Shown here piece by piece: positions 28,578 to 38,289 of a DNA stretch of 64,000 nt (position 1 is the stretch's first letter; each line of letters starts with the position of its first letter). The stretch spans positions 434,001 to 498,000 of the forward strand of contig NC_072815.1 in assembly GCF_003013715.1 (NCBI RefSeq). Reading direction: 5' to 3'. This DNA comes from Candidozyma auris (lineage: Eukaryota; Ascomycota; Pichiomycetes; Serinales; Metschnikowiaceae). The translations under genes and the position numbers were made by a program. The notes under the pieces are model-generated. The model was not told the DNA's origin and searched no databases. It saw nothing but the letters and a program-made list of their open reading frames with translations.

Positions 28578-31301
28578 ATGTCATACCAGCACTTGGACGA
28601 TCAGCCGCCAGAGGCAATTCCTCTACAAGACCTTGCTGCTGATGGAAATGAAAACGAGAGCCTGTCTGAATATGCCGACGATTCGGACTCGTCTCAGATG
28701 TTTGACGAGATTGCCTCCTATAATAGGAAACGCCAAGTTGTGGGGGATTTCACCGAGAGCCCGAGTTACCAACGAATAAAAGACCGCTTCTTTGGCACAA
28801 ATCAAGTTCTGAAAAGACTTCTCGTGGGAATCTCCGTGGGGGCAGTGCTACTATGGCTAGTGGCTCTCATTGTATACTCAAACGGCAGAGCCCGAAAAGT
28901 CACGTCTGATCTATGGCATGGAGGCAGCACAAACATAGTGGCGCTAGAAAACCGAAATGTGTCGTTGAACACATATCTGGCACAATTGGCCAACGTTTCG
29001 ATGGCCGAATACCGAAAAGGGGTGTACTTCCCTGATGAAAAAGTTGTACGCTGGCTTACGGAAGCTCAGCGCCCAAGTCTCGATGACCACATGGGGAATA
29101 AAGATTCAGGATTCTACTTGACTCGTGTGGAAAAATCTTTTGTTGTTCGCCAGGTCGGAACAGACTATTCAAGGACTATTCGGGAGTCTCCTCAATTCGA
29201 GGCTTTTAATAATTTCTTCTACGTGGAAGACATGCTTCTTAATCCTGGAGCGGCTGCAGACGACCCAAACACCTGGCATTTGTTACGATCTGATCTGATT
29301 CCTCAGTGGAGGCACCTGTCGTTTGCTTTATACTGGCTATGGAACCCCTCAACGGCTTCGTATAAGCCTATTTTACCTAAGACAGAAAAAGAGGGAAAGG
29401 AACGTCTTGAAAAGGTTCATTTTGCCACTTTCAATCCGTCTGGTGACAAAGTCACATTCGGTCATAACCACGATCTCTACCTTCTTGATATTGATACCAT
29501 GGATATTACTAGAGTCACCGATACTGGCTCACTGACAGTCTTCAACGGCAAGCCTGACTGGGTGTACGAAGAGGATGTTTATCCACATGCTATGATGCTC
29601 TGGTGGTCCTCTGATCTGAAGCATCTCGCCTACGCTACCATCGATGATACCAATGTGAAAGAGTACGACATGGACTACTACGTCAAGGAGTCTGATAAGG
29701 TAGGAATGTCGTATGAGAGTCCGCTGGGGGATAAAGTCGACGATGTTAATCAATACCCACTCAGATCCAGCATTCGCTATCCCAAGCCGGGCACGCTGAA
29801 CCCGATTGTGTCCATGAGCGTATATGATACCGATTCTGGTGAAACCTTGACGATAGGTCCCCTTTCCGACGACGAGATTGGACATGATTTCATACTTTAT
29901 GATGCAAAATGGATCGACGATAATAGCCTTTTGCTAAAGGTGAGTGACCGTACGAGCTCAATTCTAAAAAAGAAAGCTTTTCTTTTAAGTGAAAAGAAGC
30001 TTCAATCCGTACACACAACCAATAGCTCGGCCTTCAGTGGCTGGATCGAAAAAGCGCAACCAATTACCATCATCGAGAGTGACAAGAAGAACAAGTATAT
30101 TGATAGAATTGTTAGCGATGATCGTGTCCAATTAGCCGTCTTTGAGCTGGCCACAACTGATAAACCCTCCAAAATTATTGGATCAATTCATTCGAGCTCT
30201 CCAGTGGCTTACAATGCTGTGGATGAAGAAATATACTTTCTCACTGAGGACAAGATGGACTATCAGTTAATGGCATTTTCGATGAGAGAGAACACTGCAA
30301 AGCTGTTGACAGTGGAATCTGGCAAGTACGATGTGCTGTTTAATAAGGATGGGCAGTTTGTCAACTTACGCTATCGCGGTCCGAATGAGCCATGGCAAAA
30401 GCTTGTAAACATAGCTGATTTGACAGAGGATCCCGAAGTTCTAGAATCTATAAAGCCGATCAATGATGTCCAAAGATTACTGCGAGATCTCGCCAAAGTC
30501 AATATGCCAACTCGAATATATAGCCAAGTAAGGGTTGGCCATTCCTCTTCATCTGCAGAGCTCAACATGATAGAGATATTTCCTCCCAGGTTTGATCCCA
30601 AGAAGGCGCACCCTTTGTTGGTGCACGTATACGGTGGACCTGGCTCTACAACTGTCGAGAAAGGCTTCAGCGTTGATTTTCAGGATATTGTTAGTGCTAG
30701 CCTTGGGGCGGTGGTTTTGATCATAGATCCCAGGGGTACGGGAAGCGACGACTGGAAACAGAAATCGTGGGCAAGCAAGCGAATCGGATACTGGGAAGCG
30801 TCTGACGTTATAGACGTGGCCAAGGACTACATTTCTAGGAACAAGTATATTGATGCCAAGCGTACGGCTGTTTGGGGCTGGTCATATGGTGGTTTCACCA
30901 CACTTAAAACTTTGGAGCGCGATAAGGGAGAAGTCTTCAAGTTTGGCATGGCAGTGGCACCTGTCACTAACTGGCTTTTCTATAATTCCGTCTACACAGA
31001 GCGCTACATGAAAAGCCCAGCAGACAATGACAACTATAAATCAACTTCAAAAATCACCGACTTTGAGGCGTTCAAGGGCGTCTCCCGATTTTTGGTGATG
31101 GCGGGCTCTGCCGATGATAACGTCCATCTTCAGAATCTTTTCTGGCTTACAGACAATTTGAATATTCACAATGTCGAAAATTATGACATGCATATCTTCC
31201 CAGATAGTGACCACTCCATCTACTACCATAATGCGAACACTATCATCTACGATAAACTTCTCAACTTGTTGGACATGGCTTACCGAGGGTTGTGGGATTA
31301 A
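28578..31301 (+). CDS. STE13: Type II membrane dipeptidyl aminopeptidase (Ste13/DPAP A type)
   Basis: A 907-residue S9B serine peptidase that removes X-Ala/X-Pro dipeptides. In yeast Ste13 trims alpha-factor precursor in the trans-Golgi. The cytosolic N-terminus is about 80 residues, one signal-anchor span is at about 81-100, then a beta-propeller and a C-terminal alpha/beta hydrolase domain. Catalytic triad: Ser769 in GWSYGGF, Asp846 in AGSADDNVH and His879 in DSDHSIYYH. The family motif DWVYEEDVY (propeller glutamates that bind the substrate amino group) is present. The ~80-residue tail with aromatic residues (SSQMFDEIASY) suits Golgi retention and is far longer than in vacuolar Dap2 (818 residues overall), so Ste13 is favoured over Dap2. 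The ATG at 28578 is the first in frame. Confidence 0.87.
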   Translation: MSYQHLDDQPPEAIPLQDLAADGNENESLSEYADDSDSSQMFDEIASYNRKRQVVGDFTESPSYQRIKDRFFGTNQVLKRLLVGISVGAVLLWLVALIVYSNGRARKVTSDLWHGGSTNIVALENRNVSLNTYLAQLANVSMAEYRKGVYFPDEKVVRWLTEAQRPSLDDHMGNKDSGFYLTRVEKSFVVRQVGTDYSRTIRESPQFEAFNNFFYVEDMLLNPGAAADDPNTWHLLRSDLIPQWRHLSFALYWLWNPSTASYKPILPKTEKEGKERLEKVHFATFNPSGDKVTFGHNHDLYLLDIDTMDITRVTDTGSLTVFNGKPDWVYEEDVYPHAMMLWWSSDLKHLAYATIDDTNVKEYDMDYYVKESDKVGMSYESPLGDKVDDVNQYPLRSSIRYPKPGTLNPIVSMSVYDTDSGETLTIGPLSDDEIGHDFILYDAKWIDDNSLLLKVSDRTSSILKKKAFLLSEKKLQSVHTTNSSAFSGWIEKAQPITIIESDKKNKYIDRIVSDDRVQLAVFELATTDKPSKIIGSIHSSSPVAYNAVDEEIYFLTEDKMDYQLMAFSMRENTAKLLTVESGKYDVLFNKDGQFVNLRYRGPNEPWQKLVNIADLTEDPEVLESIKPINDVQRLLRDLAKVNMPTRIYSQVRVGHSSSSAELNMIEIFPPRFDPKKAHPLLVHVYGGPGSTTVEKGFSVDFQDIVSASLGAVVLIIDPRGTGSDDWKQKSWASKRIGYWEASDVIDVAKDYISRNKYIDAKRTAVWGWSYGGFTTLKTLERDKGEVFKFGMAVAPVTNWLFYNSVYTERYMKSPADNDNYKSTSKITDFEAFKGVSRFLVMAGSADDNVHLQNLFWLTDNLNIHNVENYDMHIFPDSDHSIYYHNANTIIYDKLLNLLDMAYRGLWD

Positions 31302-31502
31302 AGATATAACGAGGAGGTTTTGCAACATATGGGTTTCCCTCCTTATTTTTCGTTTTTCTTTTGTGCAACTGGACCATCAATACTAGCTACGATCTATTTC
31401 GCAGCTATATTCTAAGAGACGATTTTCCTGCAGACATCATCTCATCGCGATCTGTAGAAGTACAATTTTCTAGTGTAGCACTTCTTCAACTAGGATTCAG
31501 TC

Positions 31503-33740
31503 ATGGCTAAAACTTCGAAGGCTACGAAAAAGTTTCAAAGCAAGCATTTGAAGCACACCATCGACCACCGTCGGAAAGTGCAAAAGCACAACAAACTTAA
31601 GGTTAAGAAAAGTAAAAATAGCGGTGCTGATGAGGCCCCCCCACCAGAAAAGAAATCCACCAGACCAGTCTTCGATGACATGTCTGTAGAAGAATTCTTC
31701 GAAGAAGGGTTTCAAGTGCCTGAACCACAGAAGAGCTCCAAAAAGAAGGAAGAATCTGATGACAGCTCAGAAGATCTTTCCGAGGATATTGACTTGGATG
31801 ACTCTGAGGGGGAAGCAGAAGCAGCAGCAGCAGATTCTGATGATGACGATTCATCAGAGGAGGAGAATGAAGAGCAATTAAAAGATGATTTGGAGAAATT
31901 GGCAGAAAAGGACCCGGAATTTTACAAGTATTTGCAGAAGAACGACAAGGAGCTTTTGGACTTCGAGGGTGTGAACCCTATGGATGCGGTGAGCGATGAC
32001 GAGGATGATGAAAACGAAGATGAATCGGAAGGTGAAGACAGCGAGGAAAAACCAAGGAAGAGCGAGGCCAAAGCAAAACAAAAAAAAGTTGATATCACAA
32101 AAGACCTTCTTGTGTCTTGGGACAAGGACTTAAAGGAGCCTACTGTCAAGACGATTCAGCACGTTCTGGCTGCTTTTAAAGCTGGTGTCAACATAAACTC
32201 TTCTGAAGGGTATGATGGTCGTTACACCGTTTCCGACGGTGCCATCTTTGCCGACTTAATGTTTATTGGGTTGAGACGTATACCCGAGGCAATACAGAAA
32301 TTGGCCCCGTACAAGGTTAATTCCAAGGGCAACAGGAGTTTGGATGAAAAGAACGGAAAAACGAACATGATTTCAAAAATTTTGAAAAGTCAGTCTGCTT
32401 CATACATCACCCTTCTAGAGGACATCAACAATACAGAGACAGCTGCCTTAGTGTTAAGCTCTCTACAGGATGTCTTACCATACTACCTCTCGTACAGAAA
32501 GATCCTCAAGCGTATCTACACTGCTGTTGTGGATGTCTGGGCCACTATAACTCACCTTGAGACACAGATTGCCGCCTACGCCTTCATGAACAACTCCGCG
32601 AGAGAGTTCCCTAAAGCTGTGTTGGAGATCATCCTCAGACAGACCTATTCAAGCTTCTTGAAAGCATGCAGAAAGACAAATATTCACACAATGGACTTAA
32701 TAAACTTTGCAAAGAACTCCGCAGCTGAGTTGTTTGGTATCAATGAGCTGTTGTCTTATCAGGTGGGCTTTGAGTTTGTGCGTCAGCTTGCGATCCACTT
32801 GCGTACTACAATCACGAATACAAGTAAGCGTCTGGCTAACTCCGAAAACAAAGAAGCTTATAAAATCATATATAACTGGCAGTATTGTCACTCCTTGGAC
32901 TTTTGGTCCAGAGTTGTGTCCGCAAACTGCAATCCTGAGGTCGAAGAGGTGAGGCATAAGAATAAAGAGTCCCCATTGAGGGCCTTGATCTATCCTTTAG
33001 TTCAGGTTACCTTGGGAACTATCAGGTTGATTCCTACTCCCCAGTTTTTCCCATTGAGATTCTACTTGATTCGTTCCTTGATCAGAATCTCTCAGAACAC
33101 TGGTGTCTACATCCCAATCTTTCCACTCATTGTTGAAATTTTGACTTCCAGCATCTTTAAAAAGCCTGCAAAGGCTGAGAACTTGCCCGTCTTTGACTTC
33201 GAGCACAACATCAAAGCCAATCAGCAATACTTGAACACTAAGGTGTTCCAAGAGGGTGTATGCGAGCAATTCATCGACTTGTGCAGCGAGTTCTTTGTCT
33301 TGTATTGTAAGAGCGTTGCATTCCCTGAGCTAATCACACCTCCTGTTATTGGTCTCAGGCGTTTCATGAAGAAATCCAAGCTCATCAAGTTCAACAAGCA
33401 GATTCAACAGCTCGTTGAGAAGTTGACTTCCAATGCTAATCTTATAACTGAGAAGAGATCGAAGATTCAGTACGGCCCATCAAATAAGAGTGAGGTTCGT
33501 TCTTTCATGAAGGATGTTAAGTGGGAAGACACGCCGTTGGGACAGTATGTTGTTGTTCACAGAAGAAATAGAGAAGAAAAGTTGAGAATATTGAAGGAAG
33601 CTGCAGCTGAAGAGGAGAACGCCCAAAAGAATGCCAAGTCTAAGGATGTCGAAATGGAAGATGCATTGGAATCCTCAGAGGACGATGAAGAGGCTCGTGA
33701 AAATGACGATGATGATGTTGAAGTTTCTGACGACGAATAA
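31503..33740 (+). CDS. NOC2: Nucleolar complex protein 2 (60S assembly)
   Basis: A 745-residue Noc2 family protein. Noc2 pairs with Noc1 on early 90S/66S pre-ribosomes and with Noc3 on later ones, aiding maturation and transport of the large subunit. The N-terminus is basic (KKFQSKHLKHTIDHRRKVQKHNKLKVKK), then come acidic tracts (about 80-130 and 165-190). The conserved helical domain from about 200 includes the diagnostic YKVNSKGNRSLDEKNGK, HLETQIAAYAFMNNSAREFPKAVLE and PLVQVTLGTIRLIPTPQFFPLRFYLIR stretches. The acidic C-terminus ends in DDEE-type runs. Length agrees with S. cerevisiae Noc2 (710). Convergent with RDS2, 72 bases apart. Confidence 0.97.
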   Translation: MAKTSKATKKFQSKHLKHTIDHRRKVQKHNKLKVKKSKNSGADEAPPPEKKSTRPVFDDMSVEEFFEEGFQVPEPQKSSKKKEESDDSSEDLSEDIDLDDSEGEAEAAAADSDDDDSSEEENEEQLKDDLEKLAEKDPEFYKYLQKNDKELLDFEGVNPMDAVSDDEDDENEDESEGEDSEEKPRKSEAKAKQKKVDITKDLLVSWDKDLKEPTVKTIQHVLAAFKAGVNINSSEGYDGRYTVSDGAIFADLMFIGLRRIPEAIQKLAPYKVNSKGNRSLDEKNGKTNMISKILKSQSASYITLLEDINNTETAALVLSSLQDVLPYYLSYRKILKRIYTAVVDVWATITHLETQIAAYAFMNNSAREFPKAVLEIILRQTYSSFLKACRKTNIHTMDLINFAKNSAAELFGINELLSYQVGFEFVRQLAIHLRTTITNTSKRLANSENKEAYKIIYNWQYCHSLDFWSRVVSANCNPEVEEVRHKNKESPLRALIYPLVQVTLGTIRLIPTPQFFPLRFYLIRSLIRISQNTGVYIPIFPLIVEILTSSIFKKPAKAENLPVFDFEHNIKANQQYLNTKVFQEGVCEQFIDLCSEFFVLYCKSVAFPELITPPVIGLRRFMKKSKLIKFNKQIQQLVEKLTSNANLITEKRSKIQYGPSNKSEVRSFMKDVKWEDTPLGQYVVVHRRNREEKLRILKEAAAEEENAQKNAKSKDVEMEDALESSEDDEEARENDDDDVEVSDDE

Positions 33741-33812
33741 AGCTGTTGACAAAGCAACAGTGGTTTTGCATACTTAAATATAAAATGTACAATAGAGATA
33801 CACTCCGCTATA

Positions 33813-35588
33813 TCACGGATCGATTGGTATGAAGTTACCAACTATGCAGCTTGGTATATTGTAGCGATCTCTTCGGATGGTGAAACTAAAACAACAACTT
33901 TTTCTTTTGAAGCCATCTCTTGTTCGTAAGTTACAGCTTGTCAAGACCGCTTTCTGGCCTTTGTCGAATGCAATCGCCCCGTACTTCTCCCAGAAATTCA
34001 CTGCGCTTTCCTCACTCATAAGCTCGTAGATAGCAAGTTTTCCGTCCTTGAGGTCGTCTGTGGTAACGCCCACCAACGACGCGAACTCTTTATTGCCTCT
34101 GTAGATCTCACCCGTACGTCTCCAGAGACAAGCAGGAATTGCCATCGAAGTGAAAACCCGGTCGTAATCTAGAAGCATACGCTCGAAGCTCTCCTCAACA
34201 AGTACCAAGTCGACATCCTTCAAAGTTCGAGCAATGGCTCTGAAGGCTGGGCGAAAAATGGATAATGGTTTGAGGATTCTCTGTCTACTTGATTGATTCA
34301 TGTAATTATCCATGTAACTTTGTAGACGTGCATAACCCTTAGCGTAGTTGTAAGGCTGTAGAAGGCCAGCCTCCAATTTTGCCTTGATAACTTGCTTGAG
34401 TCTTTCCTCGGGGGAGATCTCTGTAGTTGGATCTGCTGCGGTCAAGAAAAACTTATCTCTTGCAGAGTCAGAGATCACGGGTTGCTGTTGCTGTTGTTGC
34501 TGATTATCATTAACTTTGTTGCCAACCTGCAGTGTATTATTATCATAATTTGCTCCGTTCGTGGCCCCTTGAGGCTGAGTCTGAGTCTGAGTCTGAGTCT
34601 GCTCTGGATTTAGGTTCACGTTTGGATCATTTGATTGGTCAAAAGTTGGTTGTTGCATATTACTTGGCGAAAATGAAAGTAGGTTATTGACATTCGAGGA
34701 AGTGCCGGATTGAGGCATCAGGAACGCCAGCAACGAGTCCGCATTGTTGCCGTTGTTGTTTCCTCCGAGGGAACCGTTCACGAGCTCAGGATCATCGATC
34801 ATGGAAAGAAAATCGTTTAAGGAGCTGAACTCACTGCCAGCATGCTCAGAGTAGAAGAAAGGTTCCTCATTAAATGGAAGATTCTTCAGAAGCGAACCCA
34901 CAGTTCCCCCGCCTACCCCGCCGATGCCGCCTTGAGCAACGCTTCCCAAAAACTGTCCACCGTTACCAGCCCGGCCCACTTGTTGGGCCAGTAACAGGGG
35001 TTGCCCAGGTTGCACGAAGAGAGACCCCGGCTCAGGTCGGTTGGAACCTGCCAGGTACCCGGCCAAGTCCGGCTGGGGACCAGAAGGTTCAGGTAACGCT
35101 TTCGTTGTATTGTGAATATCGGGCACAGAGTTTGTCGAAGTGGGCGGCGTGGGGTTCGTGGATGTGCCAGAATTGGTCCCCTTTTTCCGTTGTCTACCCG
35201 GTGTAGGCTCATCATGACACAAGTGCCCGATGCCTCGCTTGATACATCTCAGGCAGGGTCTTGAGTCATCGCAAATCATGTGAGAGCGGCGGCAGTACAC
35301 ACACGCCATCTCAACTTTCTTCTTCTTCTTCTTTGGTTTTTTCAGGTCGTTGCTTGATCTCGAGGAACTGCTTTCTGCCATTGGTTGGCTTGTTGAAGGG
35401 CCACTCTGGGCACCCTGCGAGGTCTGATCTGTAATGTCCTCGGGCTTCTCGCGATATTCCATGGTGAATAAAACTTGTAATGGAGGTAGTGCTAAGCTCG
35501 TATACTGATCATTAAGTGATGATACGGTATTGATGGATGAGAGTTTTTTCACTTCTATAGCATGAGGTGTTGGTGGAGACAATAACAT
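33813..35588 (-). CDS. RDS2: Zn2Cys6 regulator of gluconeogenesis (Rds2; Cwt1 in Candida)
   Basis: 591 residues from the first ATG (35586-35588); a second ATG at 35460-35462 would give 549 and may be the true start. A Lys-rich stretch precedes the binuclear zinc cluster, whose cysteines in the shorter form are C54, C57, C64, C70, C73 and C82. The middle is Gln/Asn-rich, with (QT)n from a GAGTCT repeat at about 34573-34602 and Q7. The segment SEFSSLNDFLSM and a C-terminal block from FFLTAADP through a PAS-like fold to IVGNFIP match yeast Rds2 closely. In S. cerevisiae Rds2 drives gluconeogenic genes on non-fermentable carbon; the C. albicans ortholog Cwt1 affects the cell wall. Nuclear DNA-binding protein. 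Confidence 0.93.
   Translation of the reverse strand: MLLSPPTPHAIEVKKLSSINTVSSLNDQYTSLALPPLQVLFTMEYREKPEDITDQTSQGAQSGPSTSQPMAESSSSRSSNDLKKPKKKKKKVEMACVYCRRSHMICDDSRPCLRCIKRGIGHLCHDEPTPGRQRKKGTNSGTSTNPTPPTSTNSVPDIHNTTKALPEPSGPQPDLAGYLAGSNRPEPGSLFVQPGQPLLLAQQVGRAGNGGQFLGSVAQGGIGGVGGGTVGSLLKNLPFNEEPFFYSEHAGSEFSSLNDFLSMIDDPELVNGSLGGNNNGNNADSLLAFLMPQSGTSSNVNNLLSFSPSNMQQPTFDQSNDPNVNLNPEQTQTQTQTQPQGATNGANYDNNTLQVGNKVNDNQQQQQQQPVISDSARDKFFLTAADPTTEISPEERLKQVIKAKLEAGLLQPYNYAKGYARLQSYMDNYMNQSSRQRILKPLSIFRPAFRAIARTLKDVDLVLVEESFERMLLDYDRVFTSMAIPACLWRRTGEIYRGNKEFASLVGVTTDDLKDGKLAIYELMSEESAVNFWEKYGAIAFDKGQKAVLTSCNLRTRDGFKRKSCCFSFTIRRDRYNIPSCIVGNFIPIDP
34573..34602. repeat. GAGTCT tandem repeat within RDS2
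   Basis: About five copies of a six-base unit encoding alternating Gln-Thr in the disordered middle of the protein. Likely length-variable between strains. Confidence 0.8.
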
Positions 35589-35614
35589 CGAGAAGGAAAA
35601 GCCGTGATGTTGGT

Positions 35615-35620
35615 CACGTG
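35615..35620. promoter_or_regulatory. CACGTG palindrome upstream of RDS2
   Basis: GTCACGTG context 27 bases upstream of the longest RDS2 start and about 155 bases upstream of the alternative start. Candidate Cbf1-type site. Confidence 0.35.
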
Positions 35621-35762
35621 CAGCTACGGCGCTCTCGCCAGTGATTCTGTGGGGATTTTCGAGCGCCCTGTATCCGGGATTGGCCGGGGTATCCTACTCA
35701 CAAAGAGGTTAGCTGTCGTGAGATCGTTAAATACTTTCAGAAAATATACTTACATTCAAAAG

Positions 35763-37538
35763 TCAGTGGTCGTTCATGCAGATCGTGGGTGCCGGAGATG
35801 ATGAAGGTGACGTTGGAAACATCAACGTAGACATGCGAGATTGACCAGGTCTCTCATGCTGTCCTCCATCAAGCATGATTGTGTCCTGAGAGTACTCGTT
35901 ATGCATAGGCAGCCCGTTGGTAGCTCGACTGTCAACTGACTGATTTGGAGTGAAGTACGATGACGACTGCGAAAATGTCGTTGCGGTGTGGGTTAAAGAT
36001 TGTGGCTGCGAGTTGGACGTGATGAATGAAGAGTTCGAAGTGGAGTCCAGCTCGACACATTCATCCAGCCTTCCACCCAGATCTCTATCAGTTGAGGCCG
36101 GCTCAAACTGCAAGCTCCTTATAGCAGCTGTAGAACGCACCTCAGGCAGTGAGCCTATATTGATGTGCGAGGAGCGCCGTGTGCCCTCGATTCCTAGTCC
36201 TCTTTCGATTGCACCTAAATCAAATGACAGTTGGTGTGTCATAGTTTGTCTTGGGGTTCCGAGTAGCGGCAGTATCTCCGTGGGTCTGATGGTGTCATTG
36301 CAAAGTGGACAAGAGCGGCGGAAATTGATGAGCCAGTTCGAAAGACACTTCTCGTGAAATACATGGTGGCATTCTAACACGAGTACCCTCAGCTGGAGAG
36401 GCGTGAATTTGTCCAAACAGATGGAGCACTTAAACGTTGGGTAAAAATCCTTATGTGCAAATAATAGGCCAAAAGGCTTTCGTAATGAAAAGAGGTCCGT
36501 ACCGTTGATGACAAAGTTCTTCATTGAGTAAGGTACGTCTGATTCTGCCACAGATGTCACGTCTTCTGACGAAGATGGTACCAGGGGAATCTCATTTGTC
36601 TGGTGAGTTGCGTTCAAGTAGTCGTAGAATTTCTCTGCTGGCACTAAATGGTTTCTGTGATATATGTACACGGGAAGATTTTTCACAATCCGCTCATTCA
36701 AAGCACTCACGCGCCGCTTGCGGCACATCTGAAGGGATCTGATGATGATGTAGCATGAGAGGATGAGTAGAGGTGGTGAAACAGCCATGGAAAGAAGTAA
36801 ATTGATCCAATTGTCAAACGCAGCTGTTCGAATCAGGAGCTTCAATTGTTCCAGGGAAAGTCCCTTTAGCTGTACGAAATTCTCATTCAGAATGAAGAGA
36901 ATAGGGGTCTTGAGCTTGCCGTCAGAGTTGAAAGACGCCAGGTACATGGTGATGAGCGCTCTGTAGGGCTCATCGTTTGCAACGATGATAGCTCGAGGGT
37001 TGAGCTCGGAATTGAGCAAGTTCAGGATTTTCTGAACAAATGTACACTGGCCACGAAGAACAATCAAAATTTTGTCTGAGAGCTCACCCTTCAAGTTTGG
37101 GTTCAAGGGACCGTCACAGGCAAACCCTGGCACTATGGCATACTCCGAAACCATGGACCGACTGATGATCGGGCTGAAAGAGGCGTACCTGGCTATCATC
37201 TCGTACGTTTCGTTCGAGCGATTATACGAAACAATCAGATCAATGGGAAACACCGAGTTCACCACATTCGTGAAGGGGCTATCCAAGTCGAGATCAAAGG
37301 CAATGACTTTTTCCCTTGTTTCGTCGTCATATTCGTTTTGCTCATGCATTTTGTAATTGTTGCACCCTGGAAGGATTCTGCTTTTGCAAATTGCCGAAAG
37401 CCTATATTCTTTGATCGAATTCTTCGTCAAGTACAAGGCATCCCCCAACTGTAGCTGCGAAACACTGATGGCTCTCAAGACCACCATCACCACCACCAAA
37501 ACAGAAAAACAGGCAGCAAGCCTTTTGGCTCGAGGCAT
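35763..37538 (-). CDS. PA-TM-RING ubiquitin ligase
   Basis: A 591-residue protein. It has a signal peptide (about 1-25) and a lumenal protease-associated (PA) domain, seen in GFACDGPLNPNLKGELSDKILIVLRGQCTFVQKI and IIVANDEP. A membrane span follows at about 250-270 (LLLSMAVSPPLLILSCYII). The cytosolic part carries a RING-H2 finger at about 370-410 with spacing CSIC...CHHVFHEKCLSNW...CPLC. A Ser/Thr-rich disordered tail ends the protein. PA-TM-RING proteins such as RNF13 and GRAIL act on endolysosomal or plasma-membrane cargo as E3 ligases. The target here is unknown. S. cerevisiae Tul1 is a different multi-span RING protein, so I give no symbol. The start ATG at 37536-37538 precedes a clear signal sequence. 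Confidence 0.87.
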   Translation of the reverse strand: MPRAKRLAACFSVLVVVMVVLRAISVSQLQLGDALYLTKNSIKEYRLSAICKSRILPGCNNYKMHEQNEYDDETREKVIAFDLDLDSPFTNVVNSVFPIDLIVSYNRSNETYEMIARYASFSPIISRSMVSEYAIVPGFACDGPLNPNLKGELSDKILIVLRGQCTFVQKILNLLNSELNPRAIIVANDEPYRALITMYLASFNSDGKLKTPILFILNENFVQLKGLSLEQLKLLIRTAAFDNWINLLLSMAVSPPLLILSCYIIIRSLQMCRKRRVSALNERIVKNLPVYIYHRNHLVPAEKFYDYLNATHQTNEIPLVPSSSEDVTSVAESDVPYSMKNFVINGTDLFSLRKPFGLLFAHKDFYPTFKCSICLDKFTPLQLRVLVLECHHVFHEKCLSNWLINFRRSCPLCNDTIRPTEILPLLGTPRQTMTHQLSFDLGAIERGLGIEGTRRSSHINIGSLPEVRSTAAIRSLQFEPASTDRDLGGRLDECVELDSTSNSSFITSNSQPQSLTHTATTFSQSSSYFTPNQSVDSRATNGLPMHNEYSQDTIMLDGGQHERPGQSRMSTLMFPTSPSSSPAPTICMNDH

Positions 37539-37866
37539 GCTAAAGCGTGAAAATGTGCCGTCAAGGCAAGTACAAAACAGATATGCGGGTACTTATAAGA
37601 TCTGATCCACACCACCCAAAGTCTATTTTCCTCCTCTGGTGATGTGTAGGGAAGATCGCCCTTTGCACAGGTCGCGGGTGATCAACCCTGGCCTTCACCT
37701 TTGGAGAAACCTATTGTCTGTGTACGTCGATGAAGCTAAATAGGCTATTCTGGGCTGTTTGAATTAGCAAAAATATTTGAATAATTTGAGCATTTTGGGC
37801 TTTGTATACAAATCTTGTGTAATTGGTGGCGTACGTCTCTACGTCTCTTTGTAGTGATCTTAGTGT

Positions 37867-37877
37867 TGGCTGCGAAA
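37867..37877 (-). promoter_or_regulatory. TTTCGCAGCCA motif copy 8
   Basis: Exact 11-mer on the sense strand of the PA-TM-RING gene, 329 bases upstream of its ATG. Confidence 0.5.
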
Positions 37878-38278
37878 GGGCAGAGGGGCAGAAGGTGACG
37901 GAAAGGTGGTACGAGTGGAGAAAAATCATTCGAGAAAATTTATATGGGGTTCTTATTTTTGTTGAGGGAAGTATAAGTGAAGCTGAGTAATATCTTAATG
38001 GTAAAGATGTTTTTAGGAATCCGTTGATTGGTAAGCTCCTGATTGGAATCGAGATGGATTCTTACCCACTACTATTTTTGAACGCGAGACCCCCACATCT
38101 ACTAAAGTACGTGCCCACATATACAAGGTTGAAGTTGGGAAACACGCAAATTACGCTCATAATGCCTGGTTAGCTTGAAAGAACCTTGAAAAAGATCCTA
38201 CTGTATAAATCCTTTTGAGTAGAATTTTGACCTTTATTCCACCTTGGTGTACATTTAGTAGACACCTTGGTTGTCGAT

Positions 38279-38289
38279 TTTCGCAGCCA
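38279..38289 (+). promoter_or_regulatory. TTTCGCAGCCA motif copy 9
   Basis: Exact 11-mer in the sense direction of the tricalbin gene, 1.1 kb upstream of its spliced first exon. Confidence 0.5.
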
